Of a DNA stretch of 64,000 nt, positions 42,247 to 50,684 are shown one piece after another (positions within the stretch are counted from its first letter, which is position 1; the number at the start of each line of letters is the position of its first letter). Location of the stretch: NCBI RefSeq assembly GCF_014650895.1, contig NZ_BMVV01000014.1, forward strand, positions 151,032-215,031, given 5' to 3'. The notes below the pieces were generated by a model, which saw nothing but the letters and a program-made list of their open reading frames with translations, had not been told where the DNA came from and did not search any database. A program made the position numbers and the translations under genes. Origin of the DNA: Streptomyces omiyaensis (GTDB lineage Bacteria; Actinomycetota; Actinomycetes; Streptomycetales; Streptomycetaceae).

Positions 42247-43397
42247 CGCAGGCTCCCGCGAAGGTCCCAGAGCCGGCGCCACATGGCCGAACCGGTCTCC
42301 GCGCGGCGGCGGACCGGCCCGTCCCAGTAGCCGAGCAGCCGGGCGTGGTCGGCGGGGTCGTCCTTGCGGACGACGCCCAGGAGGTGGCCCGGGAGCAGGT
42401 CGAGGACGTCCCCGCCCGGCAGGTAGGCGGCCGACAGGCCCAGCGAGGCCGCCACCTGCACCGCCTCGGCGGTGGACATGACGGTGCCGGGCCGCTCCAC
42501 GTCCCAGCCCTCCGTGGACCGGCCCGACCGCAGATCGCGGAAGACCGTCACGAGGGCGTCGAGGACGGCGTCGTCGACGCCGAAGTCGGCCCCCGCGCGC
42601 CGCACCGCCGCGACGGCCTGGCGCCGGATCAGGGTCGCCTCGGCGTCGGCGTCGGCGATCGGCTCCACGGTCTCGAAGTTGAAGCGGCGCTTGAGCGCGG
42701 CCGACATCTCGGAGACGCCCCGGTCCCGGAGGTTGGCCGTCGCGATCACGGTGAAGCCCGGAGCGGCGCTCACCACGGCGTCCTCGGTCGCGGCCAGTTC
42801 GGGGACGGTGACGCGCCGGTCGGACAGGAGGGACACCAGGGCGTCCTGGACCTCGGGCAGGCAGCGGGTGATCTCCTCGACGCGCACCACCCGGCCGGTG
42901 CGCATGGCCGACAGCACGGGCGAGTCGACCAGGGCCTGCGGGGTGGGGCCCTGGGCGAGCAGGAGGGCGTAGTTCCACCCGTACCGGAAGGCGTCCTCGG
43001 TGGTGCCGGCGGTGCCCTGGACGGTCAGGGAGCTGGTGCCGCACACGGCGGCGGCGAGCAGTTCGGAGAGCATCGACTTGGCCGTGCCGGGCTCGCCGGT
43101 CAGGAGCAGGCCGCGCTCACCGGCCAGCGTGACGACGCAGCGTTCGACGAGCGCCCGCTCGCCCACGAACTTCGGGCCGATCGCCAGCTTCGCCGGGAGG
43201 CCCTCGCGCTTCTCCGACAGCGCGAGCTCGACGCCCGCGCTGCCGCAGACGAAGGTGACGACGGCGCGCGGGGTGAGCGCCCAGCCGGGCGGACGCGGAC
43301 CCGGGTCCTGCGCGGCGAGGAAGGCGAGCTCGGCGGCGTGGCGCTCCTCTGCGGGCCGGACCTGCCGGGCGGGGGCGGGGTGTTCGGTGACGGTCAT
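42243..43397 (-). CDS. MoxR-type AAA+ ATPase
   Basis: The 384-residue protein starts at ATG 43397 with AAGGA 7 nt upstream. It has Walker A GEPGTAKSMLSELL, Walker B region RVVRVEEITRCLPEVQDALVSLLSDRRV, sensor 1 FTVIATANLRDRGVSEM and Arg finger/sensor 2 ALKRRFNFETVEPI. This is the MoxR/RavA-like helix-2-insert clade, which acts as a chaperone together with VWA proteins. It begins the transcription unit that continues with the DUF5682-VWA fusion and SWIM genes via TTGA overlaps. The preceding 385 bp hold a polypurine/pyrimidine stretch, repeats and the hairpin of the upstream operon. Confidence 0.9.
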   Translation of the reverse strand: MTVTEHPAPARQVRPAEERHAAELAFLAAQDPGPRPPGWALTPRAVVTFVCGSAGVELALSEKREGLPAKLAIGPKFVGERALVERCVVTLAGERGLLLTGEPGTAKSMLSELLAAAVCGTSSLTVQGTAGTTEDAFRYGWNYALLLAQGPTPQALVDSPVLSAMRTGRVVRVEEITRCLPEVQDALVSLLSDRRVTVPELAATEDAVVSAAPGFTVIATANLRDRGVSEMSAALKRRFNFETVEPIADADAEATLIRRQAVAAVRRAGADFGVDDAVLDALVTVFRDLRSGRSTEGWDVERPGTVMSTAEAVQVAASLGLSAAYLPGGDVLDLLPGHLLGVVRKDDPADHARLLGYWDGPVRRRAETGSAMWRRLWDLRGSLR

Positions 43398-43670
43398 GCG
43401 CGGTTCCTTCGGGAGGGTGCTGCGGAGGGGCGGGGACGACGGAGAGGGGAGGACGGGGCGGGGGAGGGCGGGGCGGGACGACGGAGCGGGGGAAGGCGGG
43501 CGGGACGACAGGGGAGGACGACGGCACGGGGGGCGACGGTGCGGGGAGGGCAGGTGCGGTCGGGCGGTCGGGCGGTCGGGTGGGCGGGACGGGCGGTGGT
43601 GACCACCGTCTGTCTCACCCGCCTCACTTGCCTCACCCGTCCCGCGGACCTCCCCCTCCCCCCAGCGCCG

Positions 43671-43720
43671 GACCCGGTCCACCCGCCAGGTGCCGGACCC
43701 GGTCCACCCGCCAGGTGCCG
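43671..43720. repeat. Perfect 25-bp tandem duplication
   Basis: GACCCGGTCCACCCGCCAGG (first 20 nt of a 25-nt unit ending TGCCG) stands at 43671-43695 and again at 43696-43720. The second copy runs into the left arm of the large hairpin at 43716. It looks like a recent slippage product of the hairpin arm. Confidence 0.8.
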
Positions 43721-43764
43721 GACCCGGCCCCCGCCCCGTGAGGAGGCGGGGGCCGGGTCCGGCA
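43716..43764 (-). terminator. Perfect 20-bp hairpin between the two halves of the MoxR/VWA system
   Basis: Arms 43716-43735 (TGCCGGACCCGGCCCCCGCC) and 43745-43764 are exact inverse complements with a 9-nt loop. It lies 19 bp beyond the stop of the 1,638-residue gene (43783) and upstream of MoxR, so it splits the cluster into two transcription units or attenuates read-through. Confidence 0.75.
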
Positions 43765-43782
43765 CGCCGGGCCGGTGGCCGG

Positions 43783-46700
43783 TCAGCGGCGCCGGCGGGT
43801 GCGCTTCACCTGCAGTTCCTCGAAGCGCGGCAGGTCGCCGTCGGTGATCCGGCGCCATGCCCGGGCGTACAGCTCGGCGACCGGCTCCGCCGGCACCAGC
43901 TGCCCGAGCACGGGCCGGCCGCCCGCCGGCACGCCGAAGAGCGACAGCTTCCAGTGCTCGACGGGGAGCGCGGGGGCCGGCTGTTCCACCCAGGCGCCCG
44001 GCAGGAACAGCGAGCGTCCCGCGCGGGCCCGGACGGCGGACACCACCAGGTCGGTGGCCGCGAGTTCCGCACGGGCCGCCTTCAGACGGGCCGGCTTCCA
44101 CCCCGTCCACCGGGCCGTGTTGCGGTCCGTCGGGTCGGGCAGGGCCAGCAGCATCAGGTACAGCGTCGCCGCGTCGGCCCCGAGGCCGTGCGCCTCCGCG
44201 GCCTCGGCCACGAGCGCCGGCACCGAGCGCGTCGGGTCCTGCGGCCACCAGGTGCCGTCCTCGGCCGTCCCGCCCGCCAGGGGAGTGCCGGGGTCGGCCA
44301 GCAGCCGCGCGAACGCCGGGTCGTGGCAGCGGCGCAGCGCCGCCTCGACGGACGTCGGCTCCTGGTCCGGCCCGCGCAGCGCCACCAGGTAGGGGTCCGA
44401 GCCGGTGGAGTCGAGCAGCGAGGTCCGCAGCGCGGGCAGCGGCTGCCCGTCGTGCGTGGCCATCAGCACGGCCCCGTACCGCTCGTGGTCCGGTGCCGTC
44501 TCCGTCGGCGCCCCGGCCACCTTCCGGAAGTCCGAGAGGCTCGTGTAGTGCCCGACGGCGACGAGCAGGTCCGGCGAGGCCAGCCGCTGCCGCACGGCCG
44601 TCAGCGCGCCCGGCAGCACAGCCCGCAGCGGATCGCCCGCCGGGAGCCGGTGCGCCATCCAGGCCATCAGGCCCATGGCGCCCGTCAGTACGGCCCCGGT
44701 GAACGGCGCCTCGGCGGGGGCCACCGGCTCCGGCCGGTCGTGGTGGATCCGCCACGCCACGTCCGTGCCGAGCTCGGGGGAGCCCGCCGGGTCGAGCAGC
44801 GCGGGCAGCGCCCTCGGGACCGGCCAGCCGCCGCGTACCGCCCGCGCGGCCTCGGCGGTCAGCCAGTCGGGGACCTGGGCGCGGCGGCCGACGCGCGCGT
44901 TCCACACCTCGGCCGCCGCCGCGACGTCCGGGCCGTCGGTCCACAGCCGGGCCGGCTCGTCGGGCAGCAGCGCCGCGACGACCTCCTGGCGGACCTCGAC
45001 CGGCAGTGCCCGCAGCTCGTCCCGGGCGTGACCGGCCTCGGCGACCTTCAGGCCGAGGGTCTTGCGGAGCTCGGCGGGCAGGAAGTTGTTCTCGTGGCGG
45101 CTGATCCCGGCCATGCCGATCACGACGAGCCCGGCGAGCGCCCGGGAGGCGCCGGTGAGCCGGCCGAACTCCTCCACCGCCGCGGGCACGAACGGCGCCG
45201 CGCCCCGTGCCCGCGCCTCCTCCAGGAAGGCGGCCGCCCATCCGGGCCCGCGCACGCGGTCGCCGACGGGCGCGCCGGCGCGCACCGCGTACGGCCCCGG
45301 GACCTCGAACCGGCCGCTCGGGTCGTACAGGAGGGCGCCGAACTCCCGCCCGTCGGGGACGCCGTCGCTGTGCTCGGTGAAGCCGAGGAACGCCCCGCCG
45401 CCGAGCGGGAGGACGCCGCGGTGCGACACGTTCCGGCCCTGGCCGTCGGCGGCGGTCAGGTGCGGCTCGGCCAGGTGCAGCAGGACCCGCCGCCAGCGGT
45501 CGGCGGAACCGGCCGCGGACAGCAGGCCGAGGGAGTCGGCCCGGCCGAGCATCCCCAGCAGCGCGTCCCGCCGCTCCGCGTCGGTGCCGGGCGCGACGGC
45601 CCGGTAGGCGAGCACGGCGGGCCGGTCGAGGAGCGGGGTGAAGGGCAGTCCGGACCAGGGGAGCGCCGGCACGTCGAAGTGGAGACGGCCGGGCACGGCC
45701 ACCGCGTCGGCGTCGCAGGCCGCCGCGGCGAGCGTCTCCAGGAAGAGGTGGGCGACGTCCGAGCCGGGGCCCCGCCGGTAGTAGTTGGAGGTGATGACGC
45801 CGTTGAGGGCCTGGGCCAGGAGATGGTCGGCCGGACCCTCGACCCGCGACACGACGGGCTCGGCCACCGGGTCGAGACGGGCGGCGACCGCGTGCAGGGC
45901 CTTCTGCTGCCGGACGGCGAAGCGCACCACCTTGACCACGCCGGCGACGAGTTCGGGTGTGGCGAGCTCCGGGAACGTGGTGGTCACGAGGGCCGTCACG
46001 TCCTCGACGCGCTCCGCCGCGACGGCCGCCTTCAGGAGGGCGCCGGCGGTCTCCGCGTCGGCGCCGCGCAGCGCGGCCGACCCGCGCGGATCCCGGGTGC
46101 GGAGCGCGTACAGGAAGGGGAGCGGCGGGAGCGCCGACGTCGCCGTCCGGAACAGCTCGCCCCGGCCGCTGTCGGTCGTCGCCGTGACGACGCCGTCCGG
46201 GTCGGTGAGCGACAGCGTCCGCCACGCGCGGGACAGCGCGCGCGGCCGGTCGTCGCCGGGGAACGTCAGCGCCGCGAGCGGCATGTCGGCCCCCTCGGGC
46301 AGGACGACCTCGCGCCCGGCGAGGTCGTCCGCGTGCCAGCCGTTCTCCGGCAGCCGCACCACGCGCCAGCCGAGCAGTCCGCCGACGGGCGCGCCGAGGA
46401 CGGAGCCCTCGACGGCCGGGGCGGGCCGCAGCCAGGAGGAGAACGTGCCGAGCTTGGCGCCCTGGGCGTGCGGCCGCAGCGCGTCGGCCAGGAAGCCGGG
46501 CTGCGAGCGCCGCCCGTAGGTGCCCTCGGCGGGGTCGTACTCGGTCCAGCCGCTGTCGTCGCCGCCGGTGCCGTTGTCGAACACCCAGTAGGAGGTGCCG
46601 TCGGAGATCACGGGGACCTCGGCCGGGAGCCGGGTGTCCCCGGCGTGCAGGACGCCGCGGCCGGTGGTGCGGCCGCCGCCGGGCAGCGGCAGGCTGATCT

Positions 46701-48699
46701 GCTCGGACCGCAGCGACCAGCGGTCGACGTTGTCGTCGAAGGTGATCAGCCGGTCGGGCGCCGTGTGCCAGTACCCCTGCACCCGGCCGTGGGCGTAGAC
46801 GCTCCAGAACACGAGCAGCGCGCCGTCCACGTAGTGGAAGCCCTGGCTGCGGACCGAGGACGCGACGGAGGACGGGATGCGCAGGTCGTGGACGAGCACG
46901 GTGGAGTCGGCGTCGATCACCCGGACCTGGGAGGCGTTGGCCACGATCAGGTGCGGCCACGCCTCCACCACGGTCAGCGCCGACGGGTCGGCCCCGCCCG
47001 GCGTCAGCTCCGTCACCGTCCGCTCCCACTCCGGCCAGTGGAACTCCTCCCACAGACCGCCGCGCAGCGTGCGCGCCAGCGTCTCGCCGAGGTCGGCGGC
47101 CGCGGCGGCGGCCACGTCCTCCGGCGCCAGCGCCAGCGCCTCGGACGGCAGCCACGACAGCGTGGACAGGGCGCGCGGCACGGCGGGGAGCCCGGCCGCC
47201 ACGGACTTCCGGGCGACCTTCCGGGTCCAGCGGGCGAGCAGCACCCGCCCGCCGGCCGACGCGGCCAGCCGGCGCAGGACCTCCTCGCTGTGGCCGCTGC
47301 CGTTGAACGCGTCCGCGCCCCGGTCGAAGGCGCGGTGGAAGCGCGGGTCGGCGGCGAGCGCGGCCAGGTCCCGGGGCCGGTCGGACTGGTGCCATTCCGT
47401 CAGGTCCAGCGCGGTGCCGTGACGCCGGTCGTCCTCCTCCGGCGCGACGACGGGGACGTCCAGGGCGAGCAGCAGATCCAGCAGGTTGACGTCCTCGACG
47501 CCGATCCGCAGCTCGCGGCGGCCCTCGGGCCGGGCCGCGAGATCGGCCCGCATCCGCCCCGCCGCGCGCTCCACCAGCTCCAGCAGCGCCGCCGGGGTGG
47601 TCCGCCGGCCCCAGCCGCGGTGCCGGGCCGTGTGGAAGCGCTCCAGCCAGCCGGCGGCGCCGTCGGCGCACTGCTCCTCGGCGGGCAGCCCCGCGTCGCA
47701 GAGCCCCGCGTCGGCGCCGGACTCCGCCAGGAGCTCCAGCCACAGCGTGCTGAGCTCCCCGTCGTCCGACGTGGGGGTGAGGGTCAGCAGGGTGCCGCGG
47801 ACCTCCGGCACGCGGCGGGCCAGCGCGACGAGCGCACCGCGCTGCGCCTTCCACCAGCCCGTCGCCGCCCGGAGGGTGGCCGGCAGCGGCAGCAGCTCCG
47901 CCAGGTGGTCCTGCTCGGCCTCGGCGGTGGGCAGGCCCGCCGCCCGGGCGAGACGCCGCAGTTCCGTGGCGGCCTGCGCGGACGGGGCGAGCCCGCCGGC
48001 GGTGCGGCGCACGCACAGGCGGCGGAACCGCTCGTACGCCTCCTGCGGCGCGAGGCGCGCCGACAGCTCCTTGCCGTACCCGGAGAGCACCTTCACCGGC
48101 AGCGCGCCGGCGAGCGCGAACTCCAGGAAGACGGCGTCGAGCCGGTCCTCGTCGACGAGCAGCCCGTGCTGCGCCTCGCTGGTGCGGGCGCGGCCGAACA
48201 GCTGGCCCGCGTAGGTGGTGTTCTCGACGGCGAGGAAGACCCGCGCGGCCTGCTCGTAGAAGACGGGCAGGAAGTGGGGGACGGAGGCCGCGAGCCGGCC
48301 GGCGAGTTCGAGGCAGGCGTCGAGCGCCGCCTTCGGCTTGCTCTTCGCCTGGCGCGCGAGCCGGTCCAGCTCGGGCACGACGGCGAGCGCGTGGTGCCCG
48401 TCCTCCGGGTGGTGCACGAGCACCCACTCGGGGAAGCCGAGCTCCTGACGCCGGCCCAGGCCGACCACGGCCGGCTCGGCGGCGGGTTCGAGGCCGAGGA
48501 AGCCCGCGGCCAGGTCCTCGGCGGCGCCGAGCTCGGCGGCGGCGAGCCGCACCACGACCCGGTCCTCGCCGAGCACGGGGTGGCGGTAGGCGCGTGCGGT
48601 CAGCTCCACCGCGGCGGGCCCGGCCCCCACGGTGTCGGCCGGGAGCACGGCTCCGGCGGCGAGCAGCTCCGTGTCGTGCGTCGAGGTCGTGCCGGTCAC
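43783..48699 (-). CDS. Very large uncharacterised protein (1,638 aa) of the MoxR/VWA cluster
   Basis: It begins at GTG 48699, overlapping the DUF4132 gene stop (GTGA). The protein is soluble, with no signal peptide or clear membrane segment. Regions visible by eye: an N-terminal helical part with LAASVPHFLPVFYEQAARVFLAVENTTYAGQLFGRAR; a central beta-rich part resembling a propeller (VVEAWPHLIVANASQVRVIDADSTVLVHDLRIP, YVDGALLVFWSVYAHGRVQGYW, TSYWVFDNGTGGDDSGWTEYDPAEG); helical repeats after residue ~900; and a basic C-terminus ending VKRTRRRR. I do not recognise a named family; I recall similar proteins being annotated DNA-binding. It ends at a 20-bp hairpin. Confidence 0.75.
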   Translation of the reverse strand: MTGTTSTHDTELLAAGAVLPADTVGAGPAAVELTARAYRHPVLGEDRVVVRLAAAELGAAEDLAAGFLGLEPAAEPAVVGLGRRQELGFPEWVLVHHPEDGHHALAVVPELDRLARQAKSKPKAALDACLELAGRLAASVPHFLPVFYEQAARVFLAVENTTYAGQLFGRARTSEAQHGLLVDEDRLDAVFLEFALAGALPVKVLSGYGKELSARLAPQEAYERFRRLCVRRTAGGLAPSAQAATELRRLARAAGLPTAEAEQDHLAELLPLPATLRAATGWWKAQRGALVALARRVPEVRGTLLTLTPTSDDGELSTLWLELLAESGADAGLCDAGLPAEEQCADGAAGWLERFHTARHRGWGRRTTPAALLELVERAAGRMRADLAARPEGRRELRIGVEDVNLLDLLLALDVPVVAPEEDDRRHGTALDLTEWHQSDRPRDLAALAADPRFHRAFDRGADAFNGSGHSEEVLRRLAASAGGRVLLARWTRKVARKSVAAGLPAVPRALSTLSWLPSEALALAPEDVAAAAAADLGETLARTLRGGLWEEFHWPEWERTVTELTPGGADPSALTVVEAWPHLIVANASQVRVIDADSTVLVHDLRIPSSVASSVRSQGFHYVDGALLVFWSVYAHGRVQGYWHTAPDRLITFDDNVDRWSLRSEQISLPLPGGGRTTGRGVLHAGDTRLPAEVPVISDGTSYWVFDNGTGGDDSGWTEYDPAEGTYGRRSQPGFLADALRPHAQGAKLGTFSSWLRPAPAVEGSVLGAPVGGLLGWRVVRLPENGWHADDLAGREVVLPEGADMPLAALTFPGDDRPRALSRAWRTLSLTDPDGVVTATTDSGRGELFRTATSALPPLPFLYALRTRDPRGSAALRGADAETAGALLKAAVAAERVEDVTALVTTTFPELATPELVAGVVKVVRFAVRQQKALHAVAARLDPVAEPVVSRVEGPADHLLAQALNGVITSNYYRRGPGSDVAHLFLETLAAAACDADAVAVPGRLHFDVPALPWSGLPFTPLLDRPAVLAYRAVAPGTDAERRDALLGMLGRADSLGLLSAAGSADRWRRVLLHLAEPHLTAADGQGRNVSHRGVLPLGGGAFLGFTEHSDGVPDGREFGALLYDPSGRFEVPGPYAVRAGAPVGDRVRGPGWAAAFLEEARARGAAPFVPAAVEEFGRLTGASRALAGLVVIGMAGISRHENNFLPAELRKTLGLKVAEAGHARDELRALPVEVRQEVVAALLPDEPARLWTDGPDVAAAAEVWNARVGRRAQVPDWLTAEAARAVRGGWPVPRALPALLDPAGSPELGTDVAWRIHHDRPEPVAPAEAPFTGAVLTGAMGLMAWMAHRLPAGDPLRAVLPGALTAVRQRLASPDLLVAVGHYTSLSDFRKVAGAPTETAPDHERYGAVLMATHDGQPLPALRTSLLDSTGSDPYLVALRGPDQEPTSVEAALRRCHDPAFARLLADPGTPLAGGTAEDGTWWPQDPTRSVPALVAEAAEAHGLGADAATLYLMLLALPDPTDRNTARWTGWKPARLKAARAELAATDLVVSAVRARAGRSLFLPGAWVEQPAPALPVEHWKLSLFGVPAGGRPVLGQLVPAEPVAELYARAWRRITDGDLPRFEELQVKRTRRRR

Positions 48700-49553
48700 G
48701 CGTTCCCACCCTCTTCGATCGTGCGGCCGGCGTAGAGCGCGGCGGCCATGCGCATTCCCTCGGACCAGGCGACCGGCCCGACCCCGTCGAGCCGCACCGC
48801 GCGGCCCTCCTCGTCGTGCCAGCTGAGCCCGCCGGTCTCCGACTCCCCGTCCCAGTACGGCTCGCCGATCCACACCGACGCCTCGGTGTCCCGGCCGCCG
48901 TCGCGGACCTTGCAGGTGGCGTAGCCGCCGGAGACCCGGTAGCCGAGCCCGGTGGCCCGCGCGGCGAGCCCGAAGCGGGAGGCGAACTTGCCGCCCGCGT
49001 AGTCCCGCACCTCGGTCGCGTTCGCCGCGTGCGTCTCCGGGCGCGCCCAGGTGGCGCGGTGGATCTGCTCCACGCGCTGGGTGATGCCCAGTTCGGCGGC
49101 GAACTCCCGCACGTCGTCGAGGTCGGGGAGGAGCACCGGGTGCGGCAGGGTGACCGTGCGCGGCGCCAGCCGCACCGTCTCGCCGTCGAGGTCGACGACC
49201 TTCAGGCCGCCGTCCTCCGACACGTCCCTCAGGAAGCCGACCTCGTCCGGGTCGTCCCCGACGACGGCCATGTCGCGGAGCGCGGACCGCCAGGCCTCGT
49301 CCGGCCACACCTTCGCGATCAGCGCGGTCGGCACCGGCAGCGAGGACACCATCCAGGCGTCGACCTGCGCGACGCACGCGTCCGCGTGCCGGTCCAGCCA
49401 CTCGGAGAGACGCCGCAGCCGGTCGACCCCCGGATCGTCCCGGAGCGCCTTCGGCAGCGTCTTCAACTGCCGTCCCCCCGACCGGCGCGCGGCCACGCGC
49501 CCGCCCTCGTCGAGGGTGACCTCGTACCCCTCACCCGCATCCACCCACGCCAT
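48696..49553 (-). CDS. DUF4132-domain protein
   Basis: The 285-residue protein starts at ATG 49553 after GGAGGGG. It reads LKTLPKALRDDPGVDRLRRLSEWLDRHADACVAQVDAWMVSSLPVP, then VVDLDGETVRLAPRTVTLPHPVLLPDLDDVREFAAELGITQRVEQIHR, the characteristic run of the DUF4132 module that more often sits at the C-terminus of longer, WGR-containing proteins. Here it stands nearly alone. The C-terminal part (GYRVSGGYATCKVRDGG...YWDGESETGG) is beta-rich. It is the first gene of the transcription unit with the 1,638-residue protein. DUF4132 is linked to MoxR/VWA systems; no enzymatic role is known. Confidence 0.75.
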   Translation of the reverse strand: MAWVDAGEGYEVTLDEGGRVAARRSGGRQLKTLPKALRDDPGVDRLRRLSEWLDRHADACVAQVDAWMVSSLPVPTALIAKVWPDEAWRSALRDMAVVGDDPDEVGFLRDVSEDGGLKVVDLDGETVRLAPRTVTLPHPVLLPDLDDVREFAAELGITQRVEQIHRATWARPETHAANATEVRDYAGGKFASRFGLAARATGLGYRVSGGYATCKVRDGGRDTEASVWIGEPYWDGESETGGLSWHDEEGRAVRLDGVGPVAWSEGMRMAAALYAGRTIEEGGNA

Positions 49554-49870
49554 CAGCCGCGCCCCTCCACCGGTACGTCACTCGTCCACGCAGCCTCGAA
49601 CAGGGGCGGATCGCCCCGAACTGCGGTATGCGGAGGACACTATGCGGCGCCACTGACAACGCGTCGGCCACGGGGGCGTGCGGCGGGCGAGGGCCGGGGC
49701 GCAGGGGCCGGGGCGGGGGAGCGGTGCGCGCGGTGTGCGGTCCCCCGGCCGTCCTCGGGCCGCGGGCCCGTGGCGGTCCTCGGCTCACAGTCCCGTGGCC
49801 GTCCCCGGGCTGCCGTCCGCCGTCCGCCGTCCGCCGACCGTCCTCGGCGTCGGGCCAGCGGTCGTCCCGT
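49554..49870. other. 317-bp intergenic region without a gene
   Basis: This gap between the DUF4132 start and the PadR stop has the promoter of the DUF4132 unit. Its PadR-proximal half is filled with imperfect short repeats of the type CCGTCCTCGG / CCGTCCGCCG (about 49745-49860). No coding frame is convincing. Confidence 0.5.
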
Positions 49871-50509
49871 CTAGCGGTCGTCCCCGGGGTGCGGCCCCGT
49901 GGCGTAGGGGTTCTCCTCGTCGTCCGCGAGCACGCCGACGAAGGGATCGCCCTCGTCCGCGAAGGTGTACGCGCCGCCCTCGATGCGCTCGACGAGGCCC
50001 CGCGTCCACGCGGCGCCCGCGTCGGCCGAGTGGAGCCACATGTTCATGATCTCGCCGATGTGGCCGAGCTGTTCGGGACCGTCCTCGGGCGTGTAGTAGT
50101 CGGTGACCGAGGTCCGCCACTGTTCGAGTCCCGCGATCCGCTTCCCGAGGAGCGCGACGACCTCCTCCCGCGGCAGGTCCACCATGAAGCCGATGCCGGC
50201 CGAGAGCACGTCGGGCTTCTGCTCGTGCGAGCGGAGGGCGTCCCGCAGCAGGGCGAAGTACTCCTCGGTCCCCTGCTCGTTGATCTCGTACTCGACGCGG
50301 GGCGGGCCGCCGACCGTGCTCGGCGCGACCTCGTGGGCGACGAGCAGTCCCTGCTTCGCCATCTGCTTGAGCGCGTGGTAGATCGAGCCCGGCTTGGCGT
50401 TGGACCACTCGTGCGCCCCCCAGTACTCCAGGTCGTTGCGCACCTGGTAGCCGTGGGCCCGTCCGTGCTGGCGGACCGCGCCGAGGATCAGCAGCCGGAT
50501 CGCTGACAT
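49871..50509 (-). CDS. PadR-family transcriptional regulator
   Basis: The 212-residue protein starts MSAIRLLILGAVRQHGRAHGYQVRNDLEYWGAHEWSNAKPGSIYHALKQMAKQGLLVAHE, the PadR winged helix with its characteristic G-Y-x2-R and SIYHALKxMxKxGLL pattern. The C-terminal dimerisation domain is longer than in minimal PadR proteins (about 120 residues) and ends acidic. It is divergent from a DrrAB-type ABC exporter with three shared operator copies between them, so it most probably represses both and is released by an exporter substrate. Confidence 0.92.
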   Translation of the reverse strand: MSAIRLLILGAVRQHGRAHGYQVRNDLEYWGAHEWSNAKPGSIYHALKQMAKQGLLVAHEVAPSTVGGPPRVEYEINEQGTEEYFALLRDALRSHEQKPDVLSAGIGFMVDLPREEVVALLGKRIAGLEQWRTSVTDYYTPEDGPEQLGHIGEIMNMWLHSADAGAAWTRGLVERIEGGAYTFADEGDPFVGVLADDEENPYATGPHPGDDR

Positions 50510-50560
50510 GCGCAGCTCCTCATCTAGGCGATGGTCACGAATGTCACCGGTTCCACTCTA

Positions 50561-50666
50561 CAAGTTTGACTAGCAGGGGTGGGCGAGGGCGCCCCCACCG
50601 CTCGTAATCAAGTTTGACTAGACCCGGTCGGGGTCGTACCTTGGGTTTCTAGTCAAGTTTGACCAG
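50561..50666. promoter_or_regulatory. Three operator copies of CAAGTTTGACTAG between PadR and the ABC exporter
   Basis: CAAGTTTGACTAG occurs at 50561-50573 and 50609-50621, and CTAGTCAAGTTTGACCAG, a near-perfect palindrome, at 50649-50666 just before the exporter start. The sites are AT-rich against the surrounding GC-rich DNA and span both divergent promoters. PadR regulators typically bind such paired TTTGACTAG-like sites. Confidence 0.75.
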
Positions 50667-50684
50667 TGAGTGCGGGAGGGTGCT

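Noticed and set aside
43690..48735. 1,681-codon open frame on the plus strand
   Set aside because: Antisense to the 1,638-residue gene; Arg/Gln/Gly-rich composition and no start site make it a shadow.
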